The notes below the pieces were generated by a model. The model saw nothing but the letters and a program-made list of their open reading frames with translations. It was not told the origin of the DNA and did no database searches. DNA of 64,000 bases from Apus apus (Eukaryota > Chordata > Aves > Apodiformes > Apodidae), in contig NC_067286.1 of assembly GCF_020740795.1 (NCBI RefSeq), positions 553,990 to 617,989 on the forward strand. The letters run 5' to 3'. Both the position numbers and the translations under genes were made by a program. Shown piece after piece: positions 1 to 12,176 of the stretch (within the stretch, counting starts at the first letter, position 1; the number at the start of each line of letters is the position of its first letter).

Positions 1-1018
1 GATGGTAAATATTCAGGAGACACAACTTGTTGGTGTTGTGACTTACACATAGGAAATTCAGTGAGGTGTGAAATGGTTTGTGGGGTTTTTTTTGTGACAC
101 TGGAGGAAGTGGAGTGTGAAGCTTTCTTCTTTTCAGCTTTATTTCTTGAAAGAATGAGACTTGTGTTCCATCTGTTCCACCTGCCATTTCTGAGCCAAGC
201 TCTGAGAGAGGGAACCCTCTTCCATTCCCACCCCTGCCCCCTGCACGGGATGGCAGAGATCAAGGACAGAACCCCTGTGACTGATTCCCATTGCACTGCT
301 CTCCCATCTGATGATTCTTGGGAAGCAGTGCAGGGAGGGAGGGGGTTTGAACATCTGTGGTGTGGGGAGGTGAGGTGGGAAGGTGCAAACCCATGGGTAA
401 TTAACCTTCCTTGGCTTTCCCAGCTCAGGCAGTAACAAACCTTGCTGGGTACTGTGCTGCTCAGGGTCAAAAGTCACCATCTTTTGCTAGATGAAACTGA
501 ATGGCTTTGCACTTGTAAGACTGAAAATGTGTTGTTTCCTTCCCCACGTTTGGTGGCTGTGCTGGGCTGCAGGATCTAGGTAGGTTATCCATGTCCCCCC
601 TGGAAGTAGAGAGTGGGAAGAGGGTAGAGAGTAGAGCTGGTGCTGCCTGGGGAGGACGCTGCGCCCTGTAGAGCTTGCCCTAGGCCTGCTGTCCCTGCTG
701 CAGTGATTGCTCCTCCTTGCTCTGTGCTCTGACACAGTCCTGGTGCTCAGGGAAGATGTTCAGGGTGTAGAAGCTCCTGCCCTATGGAGCAGGAAGGCTG
801 TCCAGCCAGCAGGGCAGGGGCTGCTTGTGTCCCCTCCCGACCCACCAGCGCCCTTCTTGCGCACCGCGTACTTCTCAACCCTGTGAAGGATGTGCAGCGT
901 TCCTTGTGTTCCCTAGGAAGCTGTGAAGCTTCAATGCACTTGTGTCCCTTCCTGCTGAAGATGCCCCCAGTGTCAAGGTGCACGCAGAGCTTGGTCTGAT
1001 GCCAGCCCCTCTGTGCAG

Positions 1019-4000
1019 GTATGCTGTGCTGTGCGGGCAGCTGGCGGAACACGAGAGCATCCAGAAGCGCATCCAGACCGGGTACGTTTTTAAGGTGAGT
1101 CCCAAGGACCTGCTGGGTTTTGGGGTAAGTACTGAGCAGGGCTTGTTGCTCCAGGAGGAGGTCAGGAAAATGGGCTCCAGCTCTCGTTAGGGGAGCGGCA
1201 GGTCTGAAGGAGATGCTGTGAGTGGGGGGTGTGGGCTGGGGAGGGTGACTCCAGCACCCTGGGATGGGGGGGCTGCTCTGGCTCTGCGCTGGGTGTGCTG
1301 GGGTATCAGAAAGAGAGGAACAAAGAGGAAAGGTTTGCACAGAAACCTGTGTATGTGATGAGACTGAGAACTTGCAACGTGAAATTACCATGGTGATAAG
1401 ACAGAGCACCAGCCCTTCCTCAGGGACTGCCCTGTGCCTGCAGCCTTGGGAATGCAAATCCTCAGAGGACTGAATCTGCCTCAGGCTCCTGACCTTGCCT
1501 TCCATCCCCAGCTGGGGTGTTATGGCTCTGAGTGCACCTCAGCAGTTGCTGTCTGGTGCTGTGTCATTATCACCTCCTTAGTACTGATGTGACCAGGAAG
1601 TTGGTTATGTCCAAGCTCTGAGAAGGTGGCAGCATAAAAGGAGGGGCAGCCTCGTGTTTGTGCGTGTGAGAATTCCTGTCTCTGGGGCTGGTAAAGTGCT
1701 GGGTTTCTGTGTTCACTTACACCATTTTAAGAAAATGTAGAATCTTTGTAGCTGTAATTTTACTGGTCACTGACACATTGTGGGTTTCTTCCCTCTTTCC
1801 ACATGAGCTCCCCTGCTCCTGTGGATATTGTGTTTGCTCATAACAACAATGTCAGGTGTGTTGGGGATGATTTTCCACAGGAACACGTCGATAAAGCGAT
1901 TGAGCTGAAACCAGAGGATCCAAAGTCTCACTATCTGCTGGGCAGGTGGTGTTACGAGGTACAATCATTTATTACTCCTTATTGCTGTTTTCTTCCTCCT
2001 TGGGATATAATTCCGTGTTTGAGTGAAGCAGCTTGGTGGGCTCAAACCACCAAGCTCTAAGGACACTCTTTTAGCTGCTGGACTCAGGTACTTGGTCAGG
2101 AAGTGCTGGCATGGAAATGTCCAAGCTGCTTGAAGAGGTAGTTTTCAAGTTGCACTTGTGTGGGATCTACAGACTCTTCAGTCCTGAGACAGTGCCAAGA
2201 AACCCCCCTGCTGATGTGGTGCATTCAGAAACCTCTTATGGTACAAAAGCTCATGTTCTTGTACCTGTAGCACCTGTGTGCTTTTATAAAAGCACTGTTG
2301 AGAGTGTTCCCTGCCAGGACACGCTGCCGTTCAGCTGCTTTCCAAACTGTTTTCTTAACTGTAACTGCAAGGTCTTTGCCAGCCCATCTCCCTCTTGTCT
2401 AAACCTCAGATGTGTGCCTTCGTGCTGGTGTTCCCACTTAAAGCACTGGGTTTGAAATGGTGCAGGTTTTTAAGAAGGGTTCATGTACCTTCATGGCCAG
2501 AGGAGCACTGAGCTGGTGATGGACACGCGCGGGTCAGCCCGTCGCTCTGTGCTGCCCATCAGAGGCCAGAGGGAGGTGGAGGAAGGTCAGTGGTGCTGAA
2601 GCACACTGCAGTTTTTAAAAGCACAAAGAGTGTGGTTCTGTATTGGCAATGTCATTTGCTCTTGCTGTTGTAACTTTTGTCCCCAAATCAACAAAAGGCT
2701 TTAGAACTGCTTGGTGTCCCTGTGCAGCGCAGTAAAAGCTGCTGGGGTTGTTGCTGTTCCATTTATTTATTGCCACTATTCTGCTCCATTTCCCCCGTTT
2801 TTTATGTCTTTCCCAGAGGGAAGCTGTTTGCTAAAAGTGTTATTTCTGAACTGCTCTGAATTGGAGTGCAGAAAAGCTCAGGGTTCTGGGCTTAGTTTTC
2901 AGTCCCTGCAGGCAGCACGGGAGGTGGAAGGGCGAGGAATGGATTAGGAGAAGCACTAGCTGCAAACTAGCTGACTGCTCCCCCTGCTTCACCCAGGGAA
3001 AACAAACTGCCTTCAGTCCTTTCAGCACATCTGGATGTGATCAAGGGCATTTCAGGCTGGCAGGAGCTTCTGCACACAGAATCTCTCTCTAATCCCTGGC
3101 ATGTGTTTCCTCTGCCTTTGCCCCACGGAGCCCTGGGAGCAGCTTGTCAGCTGCCTTGTGTTTCTTGTCAGGGAAAAGCTTGGTGTCAAGCACCATGAAC
3201 CAGATTTAGTGCCTGTAAAAAGCAGTAAGAGTTTGCAGTAACTGTCTGCTTTTCATTTTATCCAATTCAAAAGCACTTTGCTGCTGTCAGAGGTGGAGCT
3301 GCATGGCAGAGATTGCAGCTGAGATGATTGACACTGGTCATTGCAGAGGAGCAGTGAGCTGAGCTGGTGGAAGCTCCTGTGTGTTCTCTTGTGGACTTTT
3401 TGCTCAGCCTTGCTGCTCTCAGCTGCTGAAGCTGTGGAACAAGCAGATTGTGTAGGAATATGTTGGTGCTTCTGCTATCTCATGGTAAGAGTTATACAGT
3501 ACCAAACAAAGGAGCTGTTTTCAGGAGTTCCTGTCCTGTGTGTCCTGGTCCCCACTGCCATTGCAGGGGGATTCTTAGAAGAGCTGGGAGCAGGAAAATT
3601 GAGATGAAATCAAAGAGCTGCCTGGCCCTTCAGATGTGACTGGTGGTGGGAAGGCTCCAGCCTGCCCCTCTGGCAGGATCCCTGTGTGGTGAGAACAGGT
3701 TCTTGTACCACATGGGAGCTGGGAGGCAGGAGGGCTCTGTGCCCTGTGCAGAGGTGGGACCTGCTGGAGCTCAGCTGTAGGGACAAATCTTTGAGTGTTA
3801 TGTGTGTGGCACTTGATGTGTGGAGCTGCCAGTCTGACCTAGGGCAAGAAAAGCAGATCAGGTTTAATTCTGTGGCCAGACTTGGAGACTGGTCCAGAAT
3901 CTGCCAGCCCTACCAAGGACTTTGGCTTTTCTCTCAGGCTCACCAGCTACAAGAAACCAGACAATTCCTTCTCTGTTTCTCCAGGGGCTTTGACAGTTTC

Positions 4001-7000
4001 ATCTTGCTGTCTCTGCAGGTGTCCCACCTGGGCTGGCTTGAGAAAAGAACTGCTGCTGCCTTGTTTGAGACGCCGCCGAGCGCCACGGTGGAGGAGGCCC
4101 TGCAGAGCTTCTTACGGGTGAGGACACCTGGGGGAGCTGCCACCCCCGAGGGGGGCTCAGCTCTCCCCCAGGGCAGAACAGCCAGGCAGAAGAACCTGAT
4201 GCTGAGCACACCAGAACTAGAGCCAAAGTGTCCAGAATGGTTTTTAAGGAGCTTCCTTTTCAAAGCTGCAGAGGGGAGTGGCTCGTTGCTTGCCACTGAC
4301 TGCTTTGGCTCTGTCGAGCTGTTGGAGCTCATCCCCAGGAGCCCTCACAGATACTCATTCTGTCACTGTAACTTCTCTCAGATATTTTGTCAAAAGGCTG
4401 GCTGATCAGGTCAAACCTCTCCAATTCCAGCTTGTGAAGACATTAAGGTTTCAGGGGCACGTTGCTTATGTATTTCTAGAAATAAACTCTAAGGAGCACT
4501 TCTTGTGGTGCACAGACCCTCCCTTCTGAAGGGCTTTTATTTGTCCTGTTGATGGAAATGAAGTTGAGACATGGCCTGAGAGGCATTTTTGAGCAGACAG
4601 CTCTTGTTGCAAGGGTCTGCACCAGATGAAGGAGCTACCCAGACTGTGCTTGGCTGTGCCTGTGAGAACTTCTCTGAAGCTCCCCTGATGAAGTGTTACA
4701 GAAACAAATTGTCCCACTTCATAACTCAGAGACTGGGCCAGCACTTCTGCAGCCTCTCAGTATGAGTATCATACTCATTCCAATTTCTTAGAACTTTGCC
4801 AAAACGAGGGAAGTTTGGGATCTGCCCTTGACAATGTGCTTTCCAGCCAAGTCATTTGGGAGAGCAGTTTGAGGCAGAGTCTTGTGCTGCTTTTTGCTGG
4901 GGAGAAGAACAGCTTGTCACTTTGATGAGCTGGAGCAGAGCTGTGGTTTGAGACAGGACCTGGCATTTTTCTCAGGCTCAGCTTTAGTCACATACAGAGG
5001 GAATTTTGAATGGACACAGAAACATCCCTCCAAGAGCTCATTGCTTGTCCCTGCACAAGTGCCCTGTCTGGGTCTGTGGGCAGCCAGGAACTGGGAGAAG
5101 GAGCCCCAGCTCCCCCCAGGCCTGGGACTGGAACATCCTGGCAGAGCACACAGGGAGTCTGAGCAGAGGTGGGATGTGGGTCGTGCTGGAGCAAGGCTGC
5201 TTGGAGCTGAGAGGAATGGAAGAGGGCAGAGGGAGATGGGTAAGCAGGAAACTGGGAGGCAGTAGCTGGGAAGGCCATGATGAAAAATCGGGGGAAGAAA
5301 ATGGTGAGGAAGCCAAGTGGGTGAGACAAAATGGGGGAGAGGGTTAAAGAGGGGCAGGGGAAGGTGGTCAGGCTGGGTCTGAGCTTCCCTCCCTTCTCCT
5401 GTCACACCTGTGGTGGGTGAGAGGGTGAGTGTTGTTCCCTGGGTCACGGGCACTTCCCAGACTCTGGGGATGTTCTGGCCCAGCCGGGCAGGCCCGTGAA
5501 GCCCTCACACTCATCTGGGCACTCACAGAAGCAGGGTGTAGTCATCTCTGGTTTTAACTTTTTAAAGAGGTGCAGGGAGCCTGATGTAAACTTTAGGTGT
5601 GTCCTTTACCTACCCCTAATGTCTGCTTTTCTCTGCCTGTCCCACCCTGTCCTCTGCTCTTGGCAGGTTGAGGAGCTGAACCCGGGGTTTTCCAAAGCAG
5701 GAAGAGTCTACATTGCCAAGGTAACCACCCTGTGCTTCCTTCACTGCAGCCCTGTGCTTCCAGGATGAGGAATATTGGTTTTAAAAATTACCTTTGGCTG
5801 TAAAGTGCTAAGCAGCTGTGAGTTGCTCCTTGCAGAAGCAAGATTTTACAAGATGATAACATTTCTAAAACAGGCCAAATCACCCAGTGCAGAGGCATTA
5901 CAGTTCAGGGAGGGTTTTGCCTCCAAGCCAAGCAGTGGAGCATCCTTCTTGTCTTTTCACAGATGGAATTCTAGATAAAGCTGCACTGGTAACTTGTAGG
6001 CCCCAGGCTGGAGGTTTAATCCTGCCCCCACCTTGGATTTCTGTGGGGTATACAAGGAAAATCATGGGGAAAAGTAAAGGATCAAGGATATCTCTATTTT
6101 ACCAATAAAGGTGGGAGTCTTGAGTGATGATCAGATACAGCATGAGTGCCTGGAGCTGGAGCTCTGAAGATCTTGTTGTTTGCATGGAGGGAGTGGTTGG
6201 TTTTGAACTCTTAAACATTAAAATTGCTGCTTAATTCCCACAACCTCCAGTTGGAGTCTAGAAATGTTTAAAGCCCAGAAAACTTTAGAAACATTAGCCA
6301 AAGTGGGTGCAGCAAAGAGGAGCTGCAGTGAGATTCACAGCTCTCTCTGAGATTCCTGAATTCCCCATGTCCCAAAGAGGGTGAGTTTCATCAGGGCAGC
6401 ACCCAAGTCCTCGAGCCTGCTAAGCCTGGGGTGCATTGTCATAGAATCATACCACAGACTGGTTTGGTTTGGAAGGGACCTGAAAGCTCATCCAGTCCCA
6501 CCCCTGCATGGGCAGGGACACCTCCCACCAGCCCAGGCTGCTCCAAGCCCCATCCAACCTGCCCTTCAACACTGCCAGGGATGGGGCAGCCACAGCTTCC
6601 CTGGGCAGCCTGGGCCAGGGTCTCACCACCCTCACAGCACAGGTTGGACATTAGGAAGAAATTCTAAATCTCCCTCTTCCAGTTTTCATCCATCCCCCTG
6701 CTCCCATCCCTCCCTGCCCTTGTCCCAAGCCCCTCCCCAGCTTTCCTGGAGCCCCTTAAGGCACTGGAAGGTGCTCTAAGGTCTCCTTGGAGCCTTCTCT
6801 TCTCCAGGCTGAACACTCCAGCTCTCCCAGCCTGTGATTATGGTTGGAGCTGGGTGCAGAACTGATGGCACAATGAACCTCTCGTTGAGGGAGGATGAAG
6901 GTGCTGCAGGGACTGGTCTGCAGGGACTCAGGGTTTCTGGAGGCTTTGGGGATGTCCATGACTCTCTTTTGAATTCAGCAGATGCAGAACTGGGGCAGCA

Positions 7001-8842
7001 CTCACAGAACAGATCATTCTCCTTCAGAACTGTCCCAGCAGGCAGGAAATTCACAAAACACACGCAGACACATGCCCTGCAATGACATTGAACAGTCTGA
7101 AGTACTCAGCTGTTGTCCTTATCCTTAACTGTTGGCTTTCTGTGGCAGTTCCAGCCATGATTAACTGCATTGCCTGGGGGCTTTTTAGCAACCACTTCCC
7201 TTTCCCACACCGATTTCGTAGTCCCCAGGTGCCTCCATGACTCCCCAGGCACTGGAAACCTTCCTGTTACATGGAGGGATGACTGTTCCTCTGCTGTTGG
7301 AGGAGGGTTCATGGTGAGGAACGTTCCACACCTCTTGTGAGACCTGAGGGACCTGTAAATAGAAGATGCTGCAGTGCTGGCAGCTCAGCCTCAGTTTTAA
7401 CAGCCCAACAGCAAACTTTGTGCTCTCAGGGCAGAGGTCTGATGGTGGCAGCAGTGTGAGGAACAGTGGAGAGGTGGCAATAGAAACAGAGCTTTGAAAA
7501 TGGTGAAAATCAGAGGGACATCTTAAAACCTCTAGCCATAAACCCAGGTCCTTGTCCAAAACAAAACACACAAAAAAAGGGAATCTAGTGCTCCAGACCC
7601 TGCTGGTGATCTCAGTGCTTTGTGGATGAGATACAGGGAATGTCAGAAGCCTGAAACCACAGCATGGAAATGGTTAAGAGGTAGAAATAGTTATTGCCAT
7701 TGGTTGCCAGGACCCCCACTTTGCTGTGTTTCATTTGCTGCCTGCTTTTTCCTACTTACCTCTTGTCCTGTTGCTGTTTTTCCCTCGCAGTGTTACAGGG
7801 AACTGGGGAACAACTCTGCAGCTGCTCTCTGGATGAATCTTGCCTCGGAGCTGCCAGCTGGTACAAGAGAGGTAGCAGTTCCAGCCAACACGCAGTGGGG
7901 ATGGGCAGAGATAAAGTGATTCCAGAGAAACAGTTGTTTTCTGAAAGATGTTCCAGCTTGTAAGCCCAGGCTTTAAACTCTTTCCTTCCTTAGTGTGGAC
8001 TCTTCTCTGGGGGCCTGTTACCAGAATGCTTGGAGCAATTCAGCAAAATAGTGAGAAATGCTGAGGAGCTGAGTGGTGAGGTGGGCTGGGCAGCCCTGCA
8101 GTGCCCCCAGCAGCCCCTCTGCTGCTCCTGGGGCAGGTTAGAGACACCTGTGGCTGCCCTGCACGTGTCCAGCACTGCAGCCCTTCCACTGGAGGGTCTG
8201 CAGACCTGCTGAGCAACTGCAGCACCTCCCCAGCACCCCACCTGAGGCTTTCAGGGAAGGCCAGGAGGGAGCAGCAGGCAGCAAAGCCATCAACAGTTAA
8301 TTCTCTCCTGTGCTCTGAAATTAAAAGTGGGAGTTGTGTCAGGCAGTGCTGGGGGGGCTCTGGTGAAGTCTCTGCAGAGGGTGGTTCTCTTCATCCATCA
8401 CAAAACTTCCACTGTGGTGAGAAGGAAGAACAAAGGTGTTTATCCAGTCTGTGAAAGTCAGTGAGGAGCAGAGGTTGGAATTCTGCTGGTTGGGTCATCA
8501 GTTCCCATCTCAGAATAGCCTTGGTTGGAAAGGACCTCTGAGATCAGAGTCCAACCATAAGGAAACATGAGAGAAGCTCCTGTTGGATCCTGGAAAACTT
8601 AATATGCCCTTCAGAGACAGGAGCATCCAGAGGGAAGGACAGGGGGCAAGGGAGAGAAGCATTAGGAGGAAGAGTGTGAGGTTGGGGTTTGCTGAAAGCC
8701 TGGTATGGGGGTGGGAGAAGAAAAGGGAAATGGTATTTTTAAATTGTCCCAGTGAGAGTGTTTCTGTGTCCTCCTGTTGCCTTTCCAGGATGCAGAAAGT
8801 GAGAGGGAGCTTGAAGAGATGCAGACCAGCTTGGTGGAGTGA
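1019..8842 (+). CDS. RMDN3: Regulator of microtubule dynamics 3 (PTPIP51), 3' part
   Basis: RMDN3 is an outer-mitochondrial-membrane protein that tethers mitochondria to the ER through VAP proteins and has a C-terminal TPR-like helical domain involved in lipid and calcium exchange. Six coding exons are visible: 1019-1094, 1881-1958, 4019-4117, 5667-5720, 7791-7871 and 8789-8842, each with AG/GT borders and continuous frame. Together they encode about 146 residues. Recognisable blocks are [53 protein letters not shown] and [11 protein letters not shown], which follow the human C-terminal TPR region closely. The last exon encodes an acidic, charged tail ending [10 protein letters not shown] and stop TGA. 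The first visible exon starts in phase 1, completing a Trp codon from an exon outside the window. The N-terminal membrane anchor, FFAT motif and coiled coil are therefore not seen. The gene converges on RAD51. I find no clear AATAAA just downstream, so the 3' end is uncertain. Confidence 0.93.
6440..6838 (-). mobile_element. CR1 LINE 3' fragment in an RMDN3 intron
   Basis: On the minus strand this reads as the 3' end of an avian CR1 non-LTR retrotransposon, truncated at its 5' side. The 3' end is at the left, with the typical tcatagaatcat and tggtttggaagggacct motifs. The block around 6505-6640, which holds the CR1 segment ending in the LDIRKKF-like reading, is nearly identical to the copies near 20.8 and 55.1 kb. 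It lies in the intron between the RMDN3 exons ending at 5720 and starting at 7791. No intact open reading frame remains. Confidence 0.85.
8513..8558 (-). mobile_element. Short CR1 3'-terminal fragment
   Basis: About 46 bases (agaatagccttggttggaaa onward) match the extreme 3' end of CR1 in antisense. It is a heavily truncated copy in the last RMDN3 intron, too short to assign to a subfamily. Confidence 0.55.
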
Positions 8843-11493
8843 GGGGATGAAGGCTCCTTTCCCCGGGTGCTGCATGGGCAGAGGTGCCAGCTGGAGGCTC
8901 CTGGGATCCAGAGGTGCCAGCTGGAGGCTCTTGGGGTCCCCACAGCTCTGAGTGCCCTGCATGGACAAGCCCCAGGAAGAGAAGAGCAGGAGTCTCCTCA
9001 GCAGGTCCAGGAGGAGACCTCGGTGGGAGTTAATTGGATGGAACTTTGTGTTACTTTCCACAGCACTGAATATGTTTGATTTTTAAAATTCCTTTAAAGT
9101 GTCACATTCCTAAGAGCTGGTGTGGGGTGTGTAGGTAGAACTTGTGATACAGAAATATTTGTGATTATCTATATGTCATAGATACACGTGAGGTGCACAC
9201 TTTGTGATACAAAATATATACCTATTTATATATGCAGCTCTGTATTTTCTATCACAAACTCTACCCAGCATCCTGAGCCTCAGGCCTGCTCAGGGAGCTC
9301 TCTCAGCTGGTGCCTGAGGAGCTCTACAGCCCCAGGATTTTCAGGTTAGTTGTTTTTCCCTCGATGACCTGCCCTGGCTGCCTCTGTTGCAGTGAGTGCT
9401 GCCAGGGCTGGCAGTGCTGGGGGAGGCAGGTGTGGAGCTGTGGTCCCCGTGTCCCTGCCTGTCACCAGTGCCAGGCTGGAGGCCACGGGGTGTTCTCAGC
9501 CCCTTGGCTCCAGTGGGCACTGAGGCTGTGACCTCAGAAAAGGCCATTGGAGGAGGAGAAAGCAGGCAGCAGTGGCACAGCCCACGGGGAGGAGATGGGC
9601 AGCCAAGTCCCAGCCGTGCCCCTGCCCCTTCCTGGGTTCTCCTGGGGCAGCCAGCACTGCTCCCTGCCCCACTCACTGCCCGGGACCAGCAGGATTCCCC
9701 TCACTTGGTTTGTAAGGGGTGCATTGCTTCTGTCAGAGAAGTGAACATGAAGATTTTTAACTTCAGGACTTCCCACTGACTCCCCTGCACTCACAGGAGA
9801 CCAAGAACTTCATCCCTCTTAACCCTGCTGGGTTTGAAAAGCAGTTGTTTGTCAGTGAAACCCTGGTCCCAGGAGCAGGAATATCCTGTGGCACAGCTGA
9901 TGCTTCCTTCTAACGTTCCTCTGCCAGTTCTTGACCTGTTCAGTGACACCAGGAAGGTGCAGGTGGCAACTGCCCCTTGCTCTGCCAGCCTCGGGTCCCT
10001 GTGCTGCACCCTTGGCACCCCCAGAGGGGCAGCAGCTGGGACAGAGCCCCCCCAAGCACTTCCCAAGGTGCCCCTGGCCCCCCAGCTCCAGCTGACCAAG
10101 CCCTTCCTTTGTAGCTGGTTTTGTACCGTCGGTTCCGTCCCGCCCTGCTGGGCCAGTGTGTGTGAAGTGTGAAGCACAGAGGTGCAAGAGTAAAATGTGG
10201 CTCCAAATCACGTTTTCAGTCCCTTGCACGTGTTTATCAAGCTGACAGGCACTTTACTTGATGAAAAGAAGACAGAAGGGGGGACGTGTGGCACACTGCA
10301 GCCCAAAAACCTCCCGTTCTAGGGACCTGGCACTTCTGGCTGTTTGGGGTGGGGATTTTTTTTGTCCAAATTAGGCTCTGAAGTGGTGGTGCTGAACTCG
10401 TGGGACCCAGGCAAGGAGCTTCATTTGCTTGGAATGGTGAAAAGCTGGTACTTGGAGATGGAGCAGTGAGTCCTGACGGGCTGGGGGGGGTCCCTGTAGC
10501 CCCGAGCAGAGCTCCCCTTGGGATGGGGGCTCCTGCTCCCTCACTCTGGGAGTTTTTCATGCTTGCTGTGTGCTCCAAGTTCCCCCCAGGAATGCTGAAG
10601 CTGCCTTTTTTTACTGTGGGGTTTGGGGTATTTCCCTGTGAATGACCGTGGTTTGGTTTGTTTTTCCTTCTGAACAGCCAATCTTTTAGAGATTTGCACA
10701 GGGGTTTTTTTTCAGCTCTTTGCGGTTGCTTGAGCCCAGCTGGGACACCCGCAGCAGGGATGTCACCCGCAGGGGGGTGGTTGGGAACTTGACTCTTCCG
10801 TGGAGGATGCTGCTGCAGGGGGGACGTGTGCTTGGGTGGCTTTGGGACCAGCTGGGAACGGAGCTTTTTGACAACGGGCGGGTGCTCTGCAGGCAGAGCC
10901 CAGGGAGCAGTGGGAGCCTCTGGAAGGCTCCTGCCCGGAGCACGTTCCAGCCGCGCGGGAAATCACGTTCCCTGCTGCCGTTTCGGTGGAGAGATCCACG
11001 CTGCTCCCACCTGGGTGGGTTCTCCCGGACTTATCCCAGGGGGGAAGAATAATTTCCTGGAGCTACTCTTGCCTTAATTTAACACCAAACCTGCCTGTGG
11101 TTAAGGGACGGCGCTGGCGCGACTGGGGCTGCTCCGTTTGTCCTGGCCGCGCTGCTCTGTGTGCGAGAAATCGGTTCCAGGGCAGGGCAGGGGGATCCTC
11201 CCCCAGCTGCCCCTGCTGCTCCCTCTCCTTTGGTGCCAGGCGATGCCATCCGGCGGGCAGGGGGTGACCTCCTGTGTGGCATCGCGGTGCGTGTCCCCGC
11301 GGCGGCCGGGGATGGTGGGAAGTGCTGGAAAGGCCGTCGGTGACCTGCTCGGAGCGGGGAGAGCGCGGGGGGGGCTGCAGGATGAGGACGCGGGGGTGGA
11401 TGGTGCCTCCAGCCCCCGCACCCCGAGAGAGGGAGCAGAGCCAGGTCCCGTGTCTGATGATGGGTCCCCGTGTATCGCTGTGGGGACTCGCTG
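8843..11493. other. RMDN3 downstream region without a recognised gene
   Basis: This stretch starts with the RMDN3 3' UTR, whose end is unclear. The nearest poly(A)-like hexamers are variants: AATATA near 9213 and AGTAAA near 10190. A short AT-rich patch lies at 9150-9250. From about 10.7 kb GC rises and CpG becomes more frequent up to the minisatellite. Short open frames exist on both strands, but none shows a familiar domain or exon-like borders. Confidence 0.5.
8879..8938 (+). repeat. Two-copy 30-bp tandem repeat in RMDN3 3' UTR
   Basis: A 30-bp unit beginning cagaggtgccagctggaggc occurs twice head to tail with one or two differences, about 37 bases past the RMDN3 stop codon. It is probably replication slippage; no function is evident. 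Confidence 0.7.
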
Positions 11494-12176
11494 CAGGAGA
11501 CAGGAGCTGCGGGGATGGGAAGCAGGAGACAGGAGCTGCAAGGATGGGAAGCAGGAGACAGGAGCCGCAAGGATGGGAAGCAGGAGACAGGAGCTGCAAG
11601 GATGGGAAGCAGGAGACAGGAGCTGCGGGGATGGGAAGCAGGAGACAGGAGCTGCAAGGATGGGAAGCAGGAGACAGGAGCCGCAAGGATGGGAAGCAGG
11701 AGACAGGAGCTGCGGGGATGGGAAGCAGGAGACAGGAGCTGCAAGGATGGGAAGCAGGAGACAGGAGCTGCAAGGATGGGAAGCAGGAGACAGGAGCTGC
11801 AAGGATGGGAAGCAGGAGACAGGAGCTGCGGGGATGGGAAGCAGGAGACAGGAGCTGCAAGGATGGGAAGCAGGAGACAGGAGCTGCGGGGATGGGAAGC
11901 AGGAGACAGGAGCTGCAAGGATGGGAAGCAGGAGACAGGAGCTGCAAGGATGGGAAGCAGGAGACAGGAGCTGCAAGGATGGGAAGCAGGAGACAGGAGC
12001 TGCGGGGATGGGAAGCAGGAGACAGGAGCTGCAAGGATGGGAAGCAGGAGACAGGAGTTGCGGGGATGGGAAGCAGGAGACAGGAGCTGCAAGGATGGGA
12101 AGCAGGAGACAGGAGCTGCGGGGATGGGAAGCAGGAGACAGGAGCTGCAAGGATGGGAAGCAGGAGACAGGAGTGG
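11494..12176. repeat. 29-bp minisatellite, about 23 copies
   Basis: A 29-bp unit (aaggatgggaagcaggagac followed by aggagctgc) is repeated about 23 times almost perfectly. Most variation is at one dinucleotide, aa versus gg, with occasional ccg or ttg changes in the final triplet. Reading copies left to right, the dinucleotide order is roughly G A A A G A A G A A A G A G A A A G A G A G A. The + strand unit is about 79% purine. Because 29 is not a multiple of three and the unit has no stop in any register, long open frames appear in all six frames. These are by-products of the repeat and not genes. The array lies between the convergent genes RMDN3 and RAD51. Confidence 0.95.

Noticed and set aside
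3686-4405. 239-aa + strand frame
   Set aside because: It is an RMDN3 exon (4019-4117) plus translated intron on both sides.
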